Source: Pararhizobium_B sp963838155 (GTDB taxonomy: Bacteria > Pseudomonadota > Alphaproteobacteria > Rhizobiales > Rhizobiaceae). Taken from it: a DNA stretch of 64,000 nucleotides. The translations under genes and the position numbers were made by a program. Shown here piece by piece: positions 17,293 through 25,036 of the stretch (position 1 is the stretch's first letter; each line of letters starts with the position of its first letter). The notes beneath the pieces were generated by a model, which did no database searches, had not been told where the DNA came from, and saw only the letters and a list, made by a program, of their open reading frames with translations. The stretch spans positions 6,000 through 69,999 of the forward strand of contig CAWIQE010000005.1 of the NCBI GenBank assembly GCA_963838155.1. The letters are read 5' to 3'.

Positions 17293-17451
17293 CTACTTTG
17301 CAGCGTGAGCCACGTCGCGGCCGGCACCCTGGGTGGCGTCGACGGCATTCGCCGTATCGCGGCCCATTCCCCGGATCGTGTTGGCGCATGCGCTGAGGGA
17401 AAGAAGAGCGGCCAGCAGCAGTGCGACACGGGCAGTCCTGTTTGCAATCAT
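17293..17451 (-). CDS. Entericidin-family small lipoprotein
   Basis: A 52-residue protein with a lipoprotein signal: MIANRTARVALLLAALLSLS, then the lipobox LSAC, so acylation is at Cys22. The mature part has ~31 residues (ANTIRGMGRDTANAVDATQG and on), which matches the entericidin A/B family of small membrane lipoproteins linked to stress and stationary phase. The gene is divergent from the DUF1638 gene (50 bases apart). It is unrelated in role to the corrinoid genes on either side as far as I can tell. Confidence 0.8.
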   Translation of the reverse strand: MIANRTARVALLLAALLSLSACANTIRGMGRDTANAVDATQGAGRDVAHAAK

Positions 17452-17501
17452 TTGGAACCATCCTCACTTATAGTCTTGGGAAATACGACGGAAAAAAGGT
17501 C

Positions 17502-18110
17502 GTGACACAACAGGAACTCGCACGCACCGAAAAGGTTCAAGTCATCGCCTGTGGCGCGCTCGCACACGAAATACTGGCGATCTGCTCCATGAACGGACTC
17601 GACCATATCGAGCTTCGGTGCCTCCCTGCCATTCTTCACGTCCACCCCGAGCGTATAACGCCGGAGGTTGAAAAGGCCATCGAAAAAGCGCGATCGGAAG
17701 GTGTGCGCCGCATATTCGTCGCCTACGCGGACTGCGGGACGGGCGGCATGCTCGACAGGCTGTGCGAACGCGAAGGGGTCGAGCGCATCGCAGGCCCGCA
17801 CTGCTATTCCTTCTTCGCCGGCAACGACGCTTTCGGCCGTCGCTGGGGCGACGACATCACCTCCTTCTTCCTGACGGATTTCCTGGCGCGCCAGTTCCAG
17901 GCCTTCGTCATCGAGCCGCTGGGGCTCGATCGCCATCCCGAACTGCGCGACGACTATTTCGGCCACTACCGCAAGCTCGTCTATCTCTCGCAGACCGAAA
18001 ACGCCGAGCTCCTCGAACGCGCGCGGGCGGCCGCGGACCGGCTGGGACTGGAGTTCGAACACCGCCACACCGGCTACGGCGATCTCGTATCCGCAATCGA
18101 GCGGGCCTGA
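17502..18110 (+). CDS. DUF1638 domain protein
   Basis: A 202-residue protein of the DUF1638 family, which often lies in corrinoid methyltransferase clusters but has no proven reaction. Three cysteine segments stand out: VIACGALAHEI, VAYADCGTGGMLD and AGPHCYSFFAGND. These could bind a metal or cobalt species, although this is only inference. I start it at GTG 17502, preceded by AAAAAGG; an upstream in-frame ATG at 17421 overlaps the entericidin gene and is unlikely. It lies downstream of the corrinoid protein gene on the same strand, separated by the small lipoprotein gene. Confidence 0.8.
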   Translation: MTQQELARTEKVQVIACGALAHEILAICSMNGLDHIELRCLPAILHVHPERITPEVEKAIEKARSEGVRRIFVAYADCGTGGMLDRLCEREGVERIAGPHCYSFFAGNDAFGRRWGDDITSFFLTDFLARQFQAFVIEPLGLDRHPELRDDYFGHYRKLVYLSQTENAELLERARAAADRLGLEFEHRHTGYGDLVSAIERA

Positions 18111-18222
18111 GCGGCGGGTCGTTCGATCCGAATTTCCTCGACACGCAAAATATTGAGGTTGGATAGAGCCCTCATCTTGCGCTAATGAGGCCGCCACTTT
18201 CGTTCCAGCAAGAGCCCGTCCC

Positions 18223-18858
18223 TTGAACGACGATTCGCTTCCGGCAAACATCGACACGGCGACCGACGGAGCTCCCGAACGCCTCTCGGACCTCATGCAG
18301 CGGCTGGCGCAATCGGCGGGGCCGACCATCACGCTCAGGGACATCTCGTCCGCCATGGACCAGCGCTCGCTCGGCGCGTTCCTTTTCGTCTTCTCGCTTC
18401 CGAGCGTCATCCCGCTGCCGCCCGGCGCAACGCTCGTTCTCGGCCTGCCGCTGATCTTCATCACCTGGCAGATCGCCATCGGACGCTCCCGCATCTGGCT
18501 CCCGCGTTCGCTGTCCAACTATCGGATCAGGAAAGAGACCTTCACGCGCATCGTCATGCGGTCGACGCCGTGGCTGCGGCGGCTGGAATCGCTTATCCGG
18601 CCCCGCAATTGGCATCTCGGCGAGCGGGCGGGCGAGCGCGTCTTCGGCATTTACGCCCTGTTCCTGGCATTCGCGGTCGTCATACCGATACCCTTCGGCA
18701 ACTGGCTGCCGGCGGTCGCGATCGCCATCATGAGCCTCGCCTATACCGAGCGCGACGGCAACTGGATGACGGCCGGCGCCATCGTCGGCGTCGCCGGCAT
18801 CGTCCTCGCCACCGGAATCGTGCTCGGAACGGGCGCCGCGATCTCGGCGGTTCTCTAG
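18223..18858 (+). CDS. exoD: Exopolysaccharide synthesis protein ExoD family
   Basis: A 211-residue inner-membrane protein of the ExoD family, needed in rhizobia for normal exopolysaccharide and alkali tolerance; its biochemical role is not known. Motifs include LRDISSAMDQRSLGAFLFVF, the Pro-rich IPLPPGATLVLGLPL loop and the IPIPFGNWLPA loop, with four to five hydrophobic helices. The frame starts at TTG 18223, as no ATG with a ribosome site is near. It stands alone between the DUF1638 gene and the reductase operon. Confidence 0.85.
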   Translation: MNDDSLPANIDTATDGAPERLSDLMQRLAQSAGPTITLRDISSAMDQRSLGAFLFVFSLPSVIPLPPGATLVLGLPLIFITWQIAIGRSRIWLPRSLSNYRIRKETFTRIVMRSTPWLRRLESLIRPRNWHLGERAGERVFGIYALFLAFAVVIPIPFGNWLPAVAIAIMSLAYTERDGNWMTAGAIVGVAGIVLATGIVLGTGAAISAVL

Positions 18859-18879
18859 GATACGGCCCGTCCGCGATCC

Positions 18880-18912
18880 CCGGAAACACCGCCGGACCCT
18901 CGGCGTTTCCGG
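18880..18912. terminator. Long hairpin after exoD
   Basis: CCGGAAAC (18880-18887) pairs perfectly with GTTTCCGG (18905-18912), and an inner GCCG/CGGC pair extends the stem. It lies just downstream of the exoD stop and before the reductase operon. No clear T-run follows, so termination is likely but not certain. Confidence 0.5.
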
Positions 18913-19022
18913 CGCGGCAGGAGCCCATGGCGGCGCCACGTCGCTTTTGACGCTGCCGGCGTCGTCGGGAACCAAGCGGCGCGGGTCAACCGCGCGCAGT
19001 GTGCCAACCAAGGAGAACTCGA

Positions 19023-19322
19023 ATGGCCGACCGGATCATCGTCTTTTGGCGCGACATTCCAGCCCAGATCATCGTCAAGCAGGGACGCAAGGCCGCCAAG
19101 CGCGAACTGCCCCTGCGCTTCACGGAAGCCATCGACATGTGCGCCATGCGCACCGGCGCCTCCGACACCGACGAGTATCTGGCGGAGTGGCGCCGCGGCG
19201 AACCGGAGCCCGTCTCCGACGATCTCGAAGCGGAAGCCGACAAGGCGATGGCCGCCATCGAGACGGACTATCCGAAGGAGCGTCTCGTCGCGCTCGTAAA
19301 GTCAGGGGGCCGCGATGGCTGA
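19023..19322 (+). CDS. Small 'virulence factor' domain protein in the reductase operon
   Basis: A 99-residue soluble protein (MADRIIVFWRDIPAQIIVKQ at the N terminus, acidic C-terminal half) that resembles the short 'virulence factor' family annotated in alphaproteobacteria. The function is unknown. It has a strong ribosome site (AAGGAG) and its last codons overlap the MetV gene by eight bases, so the two are co-translated. That coupling suggests a role in the reductase complex, for example assembly or stability of MetV/MetF. No cofactor motif is visible. Confidence 0.7.
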   Translation: MADRIIVFWRDIPAQIIVKQGRKAAKRELPLRFTEAIDMCAMRTGASDTDEYLAEWRRGEPEPVSDDLEAEADKAMAAIETDYPKERLVALVKSGGRDG

Positions 19323-19929
19323 AAGCGGGAATTCCGGAAGGGGCGGCGCCGGCAAGGCGATCGTCACCCAGGCGACGCTGCTGCGCAAGGCGATGCCGAA
19401 GCTCGCCTTCCGGCCGGCCGGCGTCTCGCCGAACCGTCGGGCCCGCCACCGCTATACGATCCGGCTGTGGTCGGTCCGGCATTCCCGCTTCCTCGAACGG
19501 GTCTATACAGGCTTTGCCGCGGTCTTCCTCAAGCTGCACCCGTTCTGGAAGGCCGTCGGATACGACCGCGCCGAGCGCCCGGTGACGTTCGTCGAGCGGC
19601 ACGTGAAGGGCTTCCTGTTCGACTGCCGCATGTGCGGCCAGTGCGCGCTCTCCTCGACCGGCATGTCCTGTCCGATGAACTGTCCCAAGCAGCTGCGCAA
19701 CGGACCCTGCGGGGGCGTGCGCGCCAACGGTCACTGCGAGGTCGAGCCGGACATGCCGTGCGTCTGGGTCCAGGCCTGGAAAGGATCGCGCCAGATGGAG
19801 AAGAACGAGGCGATCCTCGTCGTGCAGAAGCCCGTCGACCAGTCGCTCAGGGAAACGTCGTCCTGGCTGCGCGTGACCGCCGAGGCGGCGGCCGAGCGCG
19901 ACAGGGCGAAGGAGGCCGCGGGCGCATGA
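19315..19929 (+). CDS. metV: MetV-type zinc-finger subunit of methylene-tetrahydrofolate reductase
   Basis: A 204-residue protein with the MTHFR C-terminal-type domain. The cysteine block at residues ~103-140 reads FDCRMCGQCALSSTG, then MSCPMNCPKQLRNGPCGG and HCEV, a rich metal or Fe-S site. In other bacteria such MetV proteins pair with a short MetF. The basic N-terminal region (NRRARHRYTIRLWSVRHSRF) is not part of the cysteine domain. It overlaps the preceding small gene by eight bases and metF by four, so all three are made together. It probably links the flavin of MetF to an electron carrier. Confidence 0.85.
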   Translation: MAESGNSGRGGAGKAIVTQATLLRKAMPKLAFRPAGVSPNRRARHRYTIRLWSVRHSRFLERVYTGFAAVFLKLHPFWKAVGYDRAERPVTFVERHVKGFLFDCRMCGQCALSSTGMSCPMNCPKQLRNGPCGGVRANGHCEVEPDMPCVWVQAWKGSRQMEKNEAILVVQKPVDQSLRETSSWLRVTAEAAAERDRAKEAAGA

Positions 19930-21026
19930 GCCAGACGGACGAAAACCCCGCCGGAGCGCATCTGCCGCTGGATCCCCTGCCCGGCCATTCCTCCCTCGGC
20001 CGGCTCGAACGCGTGCTCCGGCGCGGCGAATTCGCCGTCACCGCCGAACTCAACCCGCCCGACAGCGCCGACCCGGAGGACGTCTACGCCCGGGCGAAGG
20101 TCTTCGACGGCTGGATCGACGGCATCAACGCCGTCGACGCGTCCGGCGCCAATTGCCACATGTCCTCGGTCGGCATCTGCGCGCTCCTGACCCGCATGGG
20201 CTACGCGCCGATCATGCAGATCTCCTGCCGCGACCGGAACCGCATCGCCATCCAGGGCGACGTGCTCGGCGCCTCGGCCATGGGCGTGGCGAACATACTC
20301 TGCCTCACCGGGGACGGAGTCCAGGCGGGCGACCAGCCCGGCGCCAGGCCTGTCTTCGACCTCGATTGCATGTCGCTTCTGGAGACGATCCGGATCATGC
20401 GCGACAACGAGAGGTTCCTCTCCGGACGCAAGCTGACCTCTTCGCCCCATGTCTTCCTCGGGGCGGCGGTCAACCCGTTCGCGCCGCCCTACGACTTCCG
20501 GCCGCTGCGCCTCGCCAAGAAGATCGCCGCCGGCGCCCAGTTCGTGCAGAGCCAGTATTGCTTCGACGTCCCGATGTTCCGAGACTACATGAAGCGCGTC
20601 TGCGACCTCGGCCTTCACGAGCAATGCTTCATCATGTGCGGCGTCGGCCCCCTGGCCTCCGCCAAGACGGCCCGGTGGATCCGCAGCAACGTACCCGGCA
20701 TCCATATTCCGGACGCGATCGTCGCCCGGCTCGACGGCGCGCAAAACCAGAAGGCCGAGGGCAAGCAGCTCGCCATCGACATCATCAACGAGGTCAAGGA
20801 GATCGAAGGCGTCTCCGGCGTTCACGTCATGGCCTACCGGCAGGAAGAATACGTCGCCGAGATCGTCCACGAATTGGGGGTGCTGAAGGGTCGCAAACCG
20901 TGGCGCAAGGAACCCCATCCGCAGGACGCCATGGTCGCCGAACGGCTCGAGGAGATCCTCGATCGCCCGCGCGAGAACCAGCAGGCGCTCGCCGGGGCGG
21001 CAGCGACGTCCGGCCATGAGGAATAA
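19926..21026 (+). CDS. metF: Methylene-tetrahydrofolate reductase, MetF family
   Basis: A 366-residue TIM-barrel flavoprotein that interconverts 5,10-methylene-THF and 5-methyl-THF. It shows the MetF order: EFAVTAELNPPDSADPED (substrate Glu), INAVDASGANCHMSSVGICA, ILCLTGDGVQAGDQPGA (flavin/folate motif) and GAQFVQSQYCFD. The start ATG overlaps the metV stop. In a demethylation pathway it would run toward methylene-THF, feeding one-carbon oxidation; in methionine synthesis it runs the other way. It may be additional to a housekeeping MetF elsewhere in the genome. Confidence 0.9.
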   Translation: MSQTDENPAGAHLPLDPLPGHSSLGRLERVLRRGEFAVTAELNPPDSADPEDVYARAKVFDGWIDGINAVDASGANCHMSSVGICALLTRMGYAPIMQISCRDRNRIAIQGDVLGASAMGVANILCLTGDGVQAGDQPGARPVFDLDCMSLLETIRIMRDNERFLSGRKLTSSPHVFLGAAVNPFAPPYDFRPLRLAKKIAAGAQFVQSQYCFDVPMFRDYMKRVCDLGLHEQCFIMCGVGPLASAKTARWIRSNVPGIHIPDAIVARLDGAQNQKAEGKQLAIDIINEVKEIEGVSGVHVMAYRQEEYVAEIVHELGVLKGRKPWRKEPHPQDAMVAERLEEILDRPRENQQALAGAAATSGHEE

Positions 21027-21072
21027 TGCGCGCTGTGCTTGCATGGCCCGGCCGCATCCGCTATCGTATAAC

Positions 21073-21094
21073 GATATAAAGAAATCTTTATATC
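21073..21094. promoter_or_regulatory. Palindromic operator before the methyl-THF methyltransferase gene
   Basis: Two perfect 10-base arms (GATATAAAGA and TCTTTATATC) flank a central AA, ending 22 bases before the start codon. The site lies where the -10 region would be, which fits a repressor. It shares 18 of 22 bases with the palindrome before bmt. Confidence 0.75.
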
Positions 21095-21116
21095 AAGCCC
21101 GGAGATATACTGGACT

Positions 21117-22073
21117 ATGACCCGTACCATCGTCGCCTCGGCCAAGAGAGAGATCGTCATCGGCTTCGACCAGCCCTTCTGCGTCATCGGGGAGCGCATC
21201 AACCCGACCGGGCGCAAGAAGCTCGCCGCAGAGATGATCGAAGGCAATTTCGAGACAGTGAAGAAAGACGCCCTCGAGCAGGTCGCGGCCGGCGCCACGA
21301 TGCTCGACGTCAATGCCGGCGTGACGGCGGTGAACCCGAACGAGACCGAACCGCCGCTTCTGGTGCAGACGCTGGAACTCGTCCAGGACCTGGTCGACGT
21401 GCCGCTGTCGATCGACTCGTCCGTGACCGCCGCGATCGAGGCCGCCCTCAAGGTCGCCAAGGGCCGCCCGCTCGTCAATTCCGTGACCGGCGAGGAAGAG
21501 AAGCTCGAGGCCATCCTGCCGCTGATCAAGAAATACAACGTCCCGGTCGTCGCCATCTCCAACGACGAGACCGGCATTTCGCAGGATCCGGACGTGCGCT
21601 TCGCCGTCGCCAAGAAGATCGTCGAGCGCGCCGCCGATTTCGGCATTCCGGCCCACGACATCGTCGTCGACCCGCTGGTCATGCCGATCGGCGCCATGGG
21701 CACGGCCGGCAAGCAGGTCTTCGCGCTGCTCAGGCGCCTGCGGGAGGAACTCAAGGTCAACACCACCTGCGGCCTGTCCAACATCTCGTTCGGCCTGCCC
21801 CATCGCCACGGCATCAACGCCGGCTTCATTCCGATGGTGATCGGCGCCGGCATGACCTCCGCCATCATGAACCCCTGCCGGCCGCAGGAGATGGAGGCCG
21901 TGCGCGCCGCCAACGTGCTGAACGGAACCGACCGGGACTGCGCCACCTGGATCATGTCCTACCGCGACTACAAGCCCGCCGCGGGCGGCGAGCCGGCTGC
22001 GGCAGCGGCGGCTCCGTCATCCGGCGGCGGCAGGCGTCGCGGCGGCCGCGACGCTCGCCTGGCGCGCGGCTGA
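21117..22073 (+). CDS. Methyl-tetrahydrofolate:corrinoid methyltransferase (dihydropteroate synthase-like)
   Basis: A 318-residue TIM-barrel protein of the pterin-binding family (AcsE/MtgA type), which moves the methyl group between the corrinoid protein and tetrahydrofolate. Motifs: VIGERINPTGRKKLA, GATMLDVNAGV (pterin-binding Asp), PLSIDSSV, VAISNDETGI and LSNISFGLPHR (Asn for N5 interaction). The C-terminal ~35 residues are a low-complexity Ala/Gly/Arg tail ending GGGRRRGGRDARLARG, beyond the normal fold. It has its own promoter with the palindromic operator, and the reactivating ATPase gene follows 87 bases later. Confidence 0.9.
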   Translation: MTRTIVASAKREIVIGFDQPFCVIGERINPTGRKKLAAEMIEGNFETVKKDALEQVAAGATMLDVNAGVTAVNPNETEPPLLVQTLELVQDLVDVPLSIDSSVTAAIEAALKVAKGRPLVNSVTGEEEKLEAILPLIKKYNVPVVAISNDETGISQDPDVRFAVAKKIVERAADFGIPAHDIVVDPLVMPIGAMGTAGKQVFALLRRLREELKVNTTCGLSNISFGLPHRHGINAGFIPMVIGAGMTSAIMNPCRPQEMEAVRAANVLNGTDRDCATWIMSYRDYKPAAGGEPAAAAAAPSSGGGRRRGGRDARLARG

Positions 22074-22160
22074 AGACGGAGGTCATGTTGGCCGGTCGCC
22101 GTCTCGCGGAGGATCTGCCGCTGCCGGACCTGGCCTCTTTCATGCGAACGATCCATTGAT

Positions 22161-24212
22161 ATGACCGACCAAGCCCAGAACGCCCTCGTCCTCTTCATGC
22201 CGTCCGGCCGCCGCGGACGCTTTCCCGTCGGCACGCCGGTCCTCGACGCGGCGCGCTCGCTGGGCGTCTATGTCGAGAGCGTTTGCGGCGGCCGCGGCAT
22301 TTGCGGGCGCTGCCAGATCGAGGTCCAGGAAGGCCGCTTCGCCAAGCACGGGATCACCTCCGACAATTCCCACATCTCCGAGTTCGGCCCCAAGGAACGC
22401 CGCTACGCCGAGAAGCGCGACCTCAAGCCGGGACGGCGCCTCTCCTGCTCCACGCTGATACTGGGGGACCTCGTGGTCGACGTCCCGCAGGATGTCGCCG
22501 TGAACGCCCAGGTGGTCCGCAAGGATTCCGACGAACGCGTCATCGAGCGCAATCCGGTGATCCAGATGTGCTACGTCGAGGTGGACGAACCGGACATGCA
22601 CAAGCCCCTCGGCGACCTGGATCGACTGAAGGTGCAACTGCAGAAGGACTGGGGTTTCGACGACCTCGTCGTCGATCACCATATCCTGGCCGAGGTGCAG
22701 GCGATCCTGCGCAAGGGCGAATGGAAGGTCACCGCGGCCATCCACAAGGACGGGGACACGAGCCGCGCCCACATGATCGCGCTCTATCCCGGGCTGAAGA
22801 ACGAAGCCTACGGCATAGCGTGCGATATCGGTTCGACGACCATCGCCATGCATCTGTCCTCGGTGCTGTCGGGGCGGACGGTCGCCTCCGCCGGCGCGTC
22901 CAACCCGCAGATCCGCTTCGGCGAAGACCTGATGAGCCGGGTCTCCTACGTCATGATGAACCCCGACGGCCGCGAGAGCCTGACGAAGGCCGTGCGCCAG
23001 GCGATCGACGAACTGGTCGACAAGGTCTGCCGGATCGGCGGGATCGCGCGCGAGGACATCCTCGACGCCGTCTTCGTCGGCAATCCGATCATGCATCACC
23101 TGTTCCTCGGCATCGACCCGACGGAACTGGGCGGTGCGCCCTTCGCCCTGGCGGTGTCCGGCGCCGTACACCTGAAAGCCAGCGATATCGATATCGCGCT
23201 CAATCGGGGATCGCGCGTCTACGTCCTGCCGTGCATCGCCGGCCACGTCGGCGCCGACGCGGCGGCGGCCACTCTGACCGAGGGGCCGCACAGGCAGGAC
23301 GAGATGATGCTGCTCGTCGACGTCGGCACCAATGCGGAGATCGTGCTGGGCAACCGCCAGCGCGTCGTCGCCGCCTCCTCGCCCACGGGACCCGCCTTCG
23401 AAGGCGCCGAGATATCGTGCGGCCAGCGCGCCGCGCCGGGCGCCATCGAGCGCGTCCGCATCGACCCCGAGACGCTGGAGCCGCGCATCCGCGTCATCGG
23501 CGTGGAGGCCTGGTCGAACGAGCCGAAATTCGAAAAGGCGATGAAGGTCAAGCGCGTCACCGGCATCTGCGGCTCCGGCATCATCGAGGTCGTCGCCGAG
23601 ATGTTTCTCGCGGGCATCCTTTCCGAAGACGGCGTCATCGACGGCTCCCTGGCGGCCAGGTCCCCCCGGATCGTCCAGAACGGCCGCACCTGGTCCTACC
23701 TGCTGCACGACGGCGACCCGCGGCTGATGATCACCCAGAACGACGTGCGCGCCATCCAGCTCGCCAAGGCGGCGCTCTATGCCGGCATCAAGCTGCTCAT
23801 GGACAAGCTCGGCATAGACCACGTCGAGCGCATCGGCTTCGCCGGCGCCTTCGGTTCGTTCATCGACCCGAAATACGCCATGGTCCTGGGGCTGATACCG
23901 GACTGCGACCTCGCCAGCGTGCGGGCGGTCGGCAACGCCGCCGGTACGGGCGCGCGCATGTGCCTGCTCAACAAGGACTATCGACGCGAGATCGAGCAGA
24001 CTGTCCGGCGGATCGAAAAGATCGAGACGGCGCTCGAGCCGAAGTTCCAGGAACACTTCGTCTACGCCATGGCGCTGCCCAACAAGGTGGACCTCTTCCC
24101 GAAACTCGCCGAGGCCGTAACGCTACCGCCCCGCAAGGCGCCGTCCGAGCGGGGCGGCGAGGCGGGCGGCGGTCGGCGCCGCGGCCGCGAGGGCCGGCGG
24201 CGCTCGTCCTGA
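22161..24212 (+). CDS. Corrinoid-activating ATPase with N-terminal [2Fe-2S] ferredoxin domain (RACE/RamA-like)
   Basis: A 683-residue reductive activator that restores inactive Co(II) corrinoid to Co(I) using ATP. The N-terminal plant-type ferredoxin domain has cysteines 42, 48, 51 (VCGGRGICGRCQIEV) and 96 (RLSCSTLIL). A linker domain follows, then an actin-like ATPase core with AYGIACDIGSTTIAMHL near residue 215 and LLVDVGTNAEIVLGN near 385. ICGSGIIEVVAEM lies near 470 and GFAGAFGSFIDP near 560. The last ~25 residues are a basic Gly/Arg tail (GGGRRRGREGRRRSS). It completes the methyltransferase system with the MttB-like enzyme, corrinoid protein and methyl-THF methyltransferase. Under oxygen such activators are needed often, since Co(I) is easily lost. 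Confidence 0.92.
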   Translation: MTDQAQNALVLFMPSGRRGRFPVGTPVLDAARSLGVYVESVCGGRGICGRCQIEVQEGRFAKHGITSDNSHISEFGPKERRYAEKRDLKPGRRLSCSTLILGDLVVDVPQDVAVNAQVVRKDSDERVIERNPVIQMCYVEVDEPDMHKPLGDLDRLKVQLQKDWGFDDLVVDHHILAEVQAILRKGEWKVTAAIHKDGDTSRAHMIALYPGLKNEAYGIACDIGSTTIAMHLSSVLSGRTVASAGASNPQIRFGEDLMSRVSYVMMNPDGRESLTKAVRQAIDELVDKVCRIGGIAREDILDAVFVGNPIMHHLFLGIDPTELGGAPFALAVSGAVHLKASDIDIALNRGSRVYVLPCIAGHVGADAAAATLTEGPHRQDEMMLLVDVGTNAEIVLGNRQRVVAASSPTGPAFEGAEISCGQRAAPGAIERVRIDPETLEPRIRVIGVEAWSNEPKFEKAMKVKRVTGICGSGIIEVVAEMFLAGILSEDGVIDGSLAARSPRIVQNGRTWSYLLHDGDPRLMITQNDVRAIQLAKAALYAGIKLLMDKLGIDHVERIGFAGAFGSFIDPKYAMVLGLIPDCDLASVRAVGNAAGTGARMCLLNKDYRREIEQTVRRIEKIETALEPKFQEHFVYAMALPNKVDLFPKLAEAVTLPPRKAPSERGGEAGGGRRRGREGRRRSS

Positions 24213-24221
24213 AGGTCGGGA

Positions 24222-24881
24222 TCAGGCGCCTGGCTGCTTGACCTTGCGCAGATACGGAAGAACCGGATCGAAGTCCCCGTACTTGCTCCGGATGTCGTCT
24301 TCCGAAAGCGTGGCCGGGACGATGACGTCCTCGCCCTTCTTCCAGTTCACCGGCGTCGAAACGGAGTGCTTCGCCGTGAGCTGGATCGAATTGAGCGCGC
24401 GCAGGATCTCGTCGAAATTGCGCCCCGTCGTCATCGGGTAGGTGAGCGTGAGCTTCACCTTCTTGTCGGGCCCCACGATGAAGACCGAACGCACCGTCTG
24501 GTTGTCCGCCGGCGTGCGGCCCTCGGAGGAATTCCCCGCTTCCGCCGGCAGCATGTCGTAGAGCTTCGCGACCTTCAGCTCCGGATCGCCGATCATCGGG
24601 TAGTCGACGCGATGGCCCGAGACCTTCTCGATGTCCGCCTTCCACTTGTTATGGCTTTCCACTGGATCCACGGAGATGCCGAGGATCTTGGCGTTCCGCT
24701 TGGCGAATTCGTCCGACAGGCCGGCCATGTAGCCGAGTTCGGTGGTACAGACCGGGGTGAAGTCCTTCGGGTGGGAAAAGATCACCGCATAGCCGTCGCC
24801 GAGCCAGTCATGGAAGCTGATCGGCCCCTGGGTGGTCTCCGCCTTGAAATCCGGCGCGATGTCGTTGATGCGCAAGCTCAT
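24222..24881 (-). CDS. 1-Cys (Prx6-type) peroxiredoxin
   Basis: A 219-residue thioredoxin-fold peroxidase that reduces hydrogen and alkyl peroxides. The peroxidatic Cys is in DFTPVCTTELGYM near residue 46. The Prx6 C-terminal extension (VSTPVNWKKGEDVIVPATLS to the end) is present and there is no resolving Cys of the 2-Cys type. The ATG at 24879-24881 follows AGGAGA. It is convergent with the corrinoid activator gene. Its placement may protect oxygen-sensitive corrinoid chemistry, but there is no shared operon. Confidence 0.9.
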   Translation of the reverse strand: MSLRINDIAPDFKAETTQGPISFHDWLGDGYAVIFSHPKDFTPVCTTELGYMAGLSDEFAKRNAKILGISVDPVESHNKWKADIEKVSGHRVDYPMIGDPELKVAKLYDMLPAEAGNSSEGRTPADNQTVRSVFIVGPDKKVKLTLTYPMTTGRNFDEILRALNSIQLTAKHSVSTPVNWKKGEDVIVPATLSEDDIRSKYGDFDPVLPYLRKVKQPGA

Positions 24882-25036
24882 TCTGACGTCTCCTCTCGTT
24901 TGGCGCGCTCCCGGTGTCCGCACCTCACGCAATCAAGGGGAGCGCCGTTGATCGGTTGCAACTTTGCATAGTCCATCGGGCGCGGCATGACCAGCCCCCC
25001 GACGGCCCCGAGAGCGCGCGATCCGCGCCCCGAAGC

